NCBI GenBank assembly: GCA_934561175.1
Contig: CAKTFW010000052.1
Coordinates: 1-8,490 of the forward strand
Direction of reading: 5' to 3'
DNA length: 8,490 nucleotides
From: an uncultured Oscillospiraceae bacterium
Lineage (GTDB): Bacteria > Bacillota > Clostridia > Oscillospirales > Oscillospiraceae
A model generated the notes under the pieces. That model was not told where the DNA came from and searched no databases. It worked only from the letters and a program-made list of their open reading frames with translations. The position numbers and the translations under genes were made by a program. Position 1 is the first letter of the stretch. Each line of letters starts with the position of its first letter. Shown piece after piece: positions 5,596-8,490 of this stretch.

Positions 5596-7038
5596 ATGAA
5601 ACAGGACCAAGCGCCGCTGGCACAGGCGCTGGAAGCATACAATCAAAATATTACACAAACCTTTGGCATTCCCGGACACCGGCGCGGTGCAGGGATCAGC
5701 CCCTGGTGGACAGCGCGCGTAGGTACAGAGATTTTTCGATATGATCTGACGGAAACAACAGGGACGGACGACCTGCACGCGCCGGAGGCAGCAATTTTAC
5801 AGGCGCAGCAGTTGGCGGCAGAAGCATTCGGCGCGGATGAAACCTATTTTTTGGTGAATGGAACGACTTGCGGTGTGGAGGCGATGCTGCTGGCGGCAGC
5901 AGGGCCGGGAGACAAAGTGATTCTGGCCAGGAATGCACATAAGTCAGCACTGATGGGGCTGGTGCTTTGCGGCGCGCAGCCGGTTTATATTCAGCCGGAT
6001 TTTCTGCAATCCTTGGGGTGCATTGGCGCAGTTCAACCGGAAACTGTGCAGGCAGCACTGGAAGAAAACCCAGGCGCGAAGGCGGTTCTAATTGTGAATC
6101 CAACTTACGAAGGCGCTTGCTCTGATTTGCGGCAAATTGCAGAGATTTGCCACCGCTATGGTGCGCTGCTTCTTGTTGATGAAGCACATGGCGCGCATTT
6201 GCACTTTGCACCGATGCTACCGCAGAGCGCGATGGATGCTGGTGCGGATTTATGCGCACAAAGCTTGCATAAGACCGGTGGATCGTTGGGGCAGAGCTCG
6301 CTGCTACAGATTCGCAAAGGGCGTGTTGCAGTTGCGCGTTTGCGTGCGGCGTTGCAGATGGTGCAGTCGACCAGCCCGTCCTATTTATTGATGACCTCTT
6401 TGGACTTGGCCCGGCGGGAATTGGCACTCCATGGAGCGGAAAATTGGGAGCGGACACGGAAGTTGGCGGTGCGTACACGCGCTGCGATTTGCCGGCTTCC
6501 CGGATATGAGTGCCCCGGCGCGGAAGCGTTTTGCGCAGCCGGCGCGGCGGACTATGATGTGACCCGATTGTGCATCAGTGCCTGCGGACGGGGGATAAAT
6601 GGCGCAGAATTAAAGGAACGGCTCTATGCAATGGGGATTGACTTCGAACTATCGAATGACCGATATGTACTGGCAATTTTTACACCTGCTACAACAGAAG
6701 AAGAAGCCAGACGGTTGATTGATGCGCTTGCGGCGCTACCGGAGAATGCGCCGATTGCACCGCAGGGCAGCACCTTCCCGGCAGCACCGCCGCAGGCGGT
6801 GCTGCCGCGTGAGGCTTTTTTCGCGCCCAAACAGCGTGTTCCATTGGAGCTTGCGGAAGGAGCAATTGCAGGTGAAGCAGTGATTCCGTACCCGCCTGGA
6901 ATTCCAGTAATCTGCCCTGGAGAGCAGATTACTGCACCTGTTTTGGCGTTTTTATTGCGCTGGCGCGACAAGGGTGGGCATATCCAAGGGATCACTGATC
7001 CGACAATGGAGACGATTCAAACGGTCTTGTGCAAATGA
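5596..7038 (+). CDS. Orn/Lys/Arg decarboxylase family PLP enzyme
   Basis: A 480-residue fold-type I PLP enzyme of the Orn/Lys/Arg decarboxylase major-domain family, in the shorter Gram-positive form (like B. subtilis SpeA/YaaO) without the N-terminal wing domain of the large E. coli enzymes. The family motif FGIPGHRRG is at 23-31, DLTETTGTDDLHAP is at 50-63, and NGTTCG (88-93) binds PLP phosphate. VDEAHGAH (194-201) has D195 for the pyridine nitrogen and H198. SLHKTGGSLGQ (223-233) has K226 as the Schiff-base lysine. The C-terminal domain follows, with EAVIPYPPGIPVICPGEQIT (about 424-443). It would release CO2 from arginine, lysine or ornithine to give a polyamine precursor; substrate not resolved. 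GGAG lies 8 nt before the ATG. It is a single-gene unit with no polyamine genes nearby. I see no convincing terminator in the 230 bp that follow. Confidence 0.93.
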   Translation: MKQDQAPLAQALEAYNQNITQTFGIPGHRRGAGISPWWTARVGTEIFRYDLTETTGTDDLHAPEAAILQAQQLAAEAFGADETYFLVNGTTCGVEAMLLAAAGPGDKVILARNAHKSALMGLVLCGAQPVYIQPDFLQSLGCIGAVQPETVQAALEENPGAKAVLIVNPTYEGACSDLRQIAEICHRYGALLLVDEAHGAHLHFAPMLPQSAMDAGADLCAQSLHKTGGSLGQSSLLQIRKGRVAVARLRAALQMVQSTSPSYLLMTSLDLARRELALHGAENWERTRKLAVRTRAAICRLPGYECPGAEAFCAAGAADYDVTRLCISACGRGINGAELKERLYAMGIDFELSNDRYVLAIFTPATTEEEARRLIDALAALPENAPIAPQGSTFPAAPPQAVLPREAFFAPKQRVPLELAEGAIAGEAVIPYPPGIPVICPGEQITAPVLAFLLRWRDKGGHIQGITDPTMETIQTVLCK

Positions 7039-7109
7039 AACAAAATGGCGTTTGCGCATGAAGCAAAATTGGAGAAAAATCCAAAGAGTAGAATTGAAAC
7101 AGCGAAACT

Positions 7110-7127
7110 TTGTTAAATAAACCACAA
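7110..7127. promoter_or_regulatory. Candidate Rex (NADH/NAD+) operator upstream of bcd
   Basis: TTGTTAAATAAACCACAA is 18 bp long, with a perfect left half of the Rex consensus (TTGTTAA) and a right half keeping only the outer ACAA. Rex is known to control butyrate-pathway genes in several clostridia. The site lies about 55-70 bp upstream of the predicted bcd start, not over the promoter, and the right half is poor, so this is tentative. Confidence 0.35.
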
Positions 7128-7144
7128 TTTTTTTGGAAAACGGC

Positions 7145-7173
7145 TTGAAACATGTCTGCATATGGCATATAAT
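7145..7173 (+). promoter_or_regulatory. Strong promoter of the bcd-etf operon
   Basis: TTGAAA (7145-7150, 5/6), a 17-bp spacer and a perfect TATAAT (7168-7173) form a near-ideal sigma-A promoter. The start should be near 7180, leaving a leader of about 90 nt before the bcd ATG. A weak long-range pairing of GGTCT (7201-7205) with AGACC (7244-7248) is possible in the leader, but no known riboswitch is recognised. Confidence 0.8.
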
Positions 7174-7270
7174 GAAAGCGTATTTTGTTACGCGTCAGAA
7201 GGTCTACGATTTTCGACGACAAATTTTTCATGGCTCAATCTAGAGACCACGATAGGGAGGTACATTAGTT

Positions 7271-8416
7271 ATGGATTTCATGCTGTCTAAGAAACACCAG
7301 ATGTTTCAGAAGATGTATCGTGAATTCGCAGAGAATGAGGTAAAGCCGCTTGCTCAGGAGCTCGATGAGATGGAGCGTTTCCCGAAGGAAACCGTGCCGA
7401 AGATGGCAGCGCTTGGCATGATGGGCATTCCGTTCGCACAGAAGTACGGCGGCGCCGGTGCTGACAATCTGGCATATGCAATGTGCGTTGAGGAACTGGC
7501 AAAGGTTTGTGCAACGACTTCCGTCGTTGTTGCTGCACATACTTCTCTGTGCTCTTATCCGATTTACGCATTCGGTACGGAAGAGCAGAAGATGAAGTAT
7601 ATGCCGGATCTGGCCGCTGGTCGTAAGATCGGCGCTTTCGGCCTGACCGAGCCGGGTGCCGGTTCTGATGCAGCTGGTCAGCAGACCATGGCGGTTAAGG
7701 AAGGCGATCACTACATCCTCAACGGCATGAAGTGCTTCATCACAAACGCTTCCGAGGCGGACACTTTTGTTGTCTTTGCAATGACCGATAAGACCAAGGG
7801 TAATCACGGTATCACTGCATTTGTCCTGGAGAAGGGGATGAAGGGCTTCTCTATTGGTAAGCATGAGAAGAAGATGGGTATCCGTGGTTCCGCAACCTGT
7901 GACCTGATTTTCGAGGATGTTGAGGTTCCGGTCGAGAATATGCTGGGCAAGGAAGGCAAAGGCTTCTCCGTTGCTATGGGCACCCTGAACGGTGGCCGTT
8001 ACGGTGTTGCTGCACAGGCTCTGGGTATCGCTGAGGGCGCTCTGAATGAGGTTGTTAAGTACACTAAGGAGCGCGTCCAGTTCGGCAAGCGCATTTCTCA
8101 GTTCCAGAATACCAAGTTTGAGATTGCTGAAATGAAAGCAAAGTGTGATGCTGCACAGCTGCTGGTCTACCGTGCTGCTGTTGCAAAGGATATGAACGAT
8201 CCCAACGCAGGTATGTACTCTGCCATTGCAAAGCTGATCGCTTCCCAGACTGCGAGCGATGTTACCCGTCGTGTTGTCCAGCTGTTTGGCGGCTACGGTT
8301 ACATCCGTGAGTACGGCGTGGAGCGCATGATGCGTGACGCAAAGATCACTGAGATTTACGAGGGCACTTCCGAGGTCCAGAAGATGGTTATCGCCGGTGC
8401 CATGGGCGTAAAATAA
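7271..8416 (+). CDS. bcd: Butyryl-CoA dehydrogenase (acyl-CoA dehydrogenase family)
   Basis: An FAD-dependent short-chain acyl-CoA dehydrogenase of 381 residues, the usual length. In anaerobic butyrate producers it works with EtfAB to reduce crotonyl-CoA to butyryl-CoA with NADH, coupled to ferredoxin reduction (electron bifurcation). The first family signature, AFGLTEPGAGSDA, is at 122-134. The second, QLFGGYGYIREYGVERMMRD, is at 337-356. The catalytic base is E364 in IYEGTSEVQ, equivalent to the Glu of M. elsdenii Bcd. GGAGG lies 10 nt before ATG 7271. Codon choice (AAG, CTG, GTT and GGT rich, few rare codons) differs from the preceding decarboxylase and suggests high expression. etfB follows after 15 nt. 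The usual thl/hbd/crt partners are not in the window, but could lie downstream of etfBA. Confidence 0.97.
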   Translation: MDFMLSKKHQMFQKMYREFAENEVKPLAQELDEMERFPKETVPKMAALGMMGIPFAQKYGGAGADNLAYAMCVEELAKVCATTSVVVAAHTSLCSYPIYAFGTEEQKMKYMPDLAAGRKIGAFGLTEPGAGSDAAGQQTMAVKEGDHYILNGMKCFITNASEADTFVVFAMTDKTKGNHGITAFVLEKGMKGFSIGKHEKKMGIRGSATCDLIFEDVEVPVENMLGKEGKGFSVAMGTLNGGRYGVAAQALGIAEGALNEVVKYTKERVQFGKRISQFQNTKFEIAEMKAKCDAAQLLVYRAAVAKDMNDPNAGMYSAIAKLIASQTASDVTRRVVQLFGGYGYIREYGVERMMRDAKITEIYEGTSEVQKMVIAGAMGVK

Positions 8417-8431
8417 GGAGGAAGCAGAGCA

Positions 8432-8490
8432 ATGAAAGCAATTGTTTGTGTAAAGCAGGTACCGGATACCTCCGGCAAGGTAGCAGTGAA
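8432..8490 (+). CDS. etfB: Electron transfer flavoprotein beta subunit, 5' end only
   Basis: The first 19 codons read MKAIVCVKQVPDTSGKVAV, the characteristic EtfB N-terminus of clostridia, which forms the first strand and loop of the AMP/FAD-binding fold. AAGGAGG (8415-8421) overlaps the bcd stop codon and lies 10 nt before the ATG, so the gene is cotranscribed with bcd. The right edge of the window cuts it. EtfB with EtfA forms the flavoprotein partner that bifurcates electrons from NADH to Bcd and ferredoxin; etfA is expected next but not seen. Confidence 0.95.
   Translation, partial: MKAIVCVKQVPDTSGKVAV

Noticed and set aside
5696..6478. 260-codon minus-strand frame inside the decarboxylase
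   Set aside because: It is complementary to a well-supported PLP enzyme; its product is Pro/Ser/Arg/His-rich, a typical shadow of a GC-rich gene.
7039..7105. Short hairpins after the decarboxylase (such as TTGGA...TCCAA, 7069-7084)
   Set aside because: Stems are only 5 bp and AT-rich with no T run directly after them, too weak to call a terminator.
7180..7270. Possible riboswitch in the bcd leader
   Set aside because: Only a 5-bp long-range pairing is visible; no conserved riboswitch core or anti-terminator could be recognised.
7265..7864. 199-codon minus-strand frame inside bcd
   Set aside because: Antisense to a highly conserved enzyme gene, with no ribosome binding site or domain support.

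Overview
The window looks like the chromosome of an anaerobic, butyrate-forming clostridium, probably in the Oscillospirales/Ruminococcaceae range. This is inferred from a butyryl-CoA dehydrogenase gene followed directly by etfB, a ferrous-iron (Feo) operon with two feoA genes and a Cys-rich FeoB partner, AGGAGG-type ribosome binding sites, sigma-A-like promoters and moderate GC content. I cannot name a species from the sequence alone.

Layout. (1) Bases 1-880 look like the worn edge of a mobile element. There is no recognisable gene in 1-213. A small hypothetical frame at 214-528 is interrupted by two in-frame stops, a terminator-like hairpin lies at 547-577, and a DUF3847-like small protein (610-882) has its C-terminus replaced by the neighbouring operon's terminator. 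(2) Bases 793-3909, minus strand, hold a complete iron-uptake operon. It starts with a promoter at 3881-3909, followed by feoA2, feoA1, feoB, a 53-residue FeoB-associated Cys-rich membrane protein, and a 19-bp terminator hairpin. (3) Bases 3925-4412, plus strand, hold a short DtxR-family metalloregulator transcribed divergently, with its own consensus promoter and terminator. Four copies of a TTAGC-N4-GCTAA-like motif lie around the feo promoter and in front of feoB, and are likely its operators. (4) Bases 4449-5447, minus strand, hold an AEC-family (auxin efflux carrier) permease. (5) Bases 5534-7038, plus strand, hold an Orn/Lys/Arg decarboxylase-family PLP enzyme. (6) From 7110 to the right edge lie a Rex-like half-conserved palindrome, a strong promoter, bcd (complete) and the first 19 codons of etfB.

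How the parts fit. The regulator probably senses Fe(II) and shuts off the feo operon when iron is sufficient; FeoB imports Fe(II), and the FeoA and Cys-rich proteins are its small partners. Bcd with EtfAB carries out the electron-bifurcating reduction of crotonyl-CoA to butyryl-CoA, central to butyrate formation. The AEC permease and the decarboxylase stand alone and have no visible functional link to their neighbours. I found no CRISPR array, rRNA, tRNA or intact insertion sequence. The window is mostly core metabolism; the most interesting parts are the iron-regulatory circuit and the decayed element edge.
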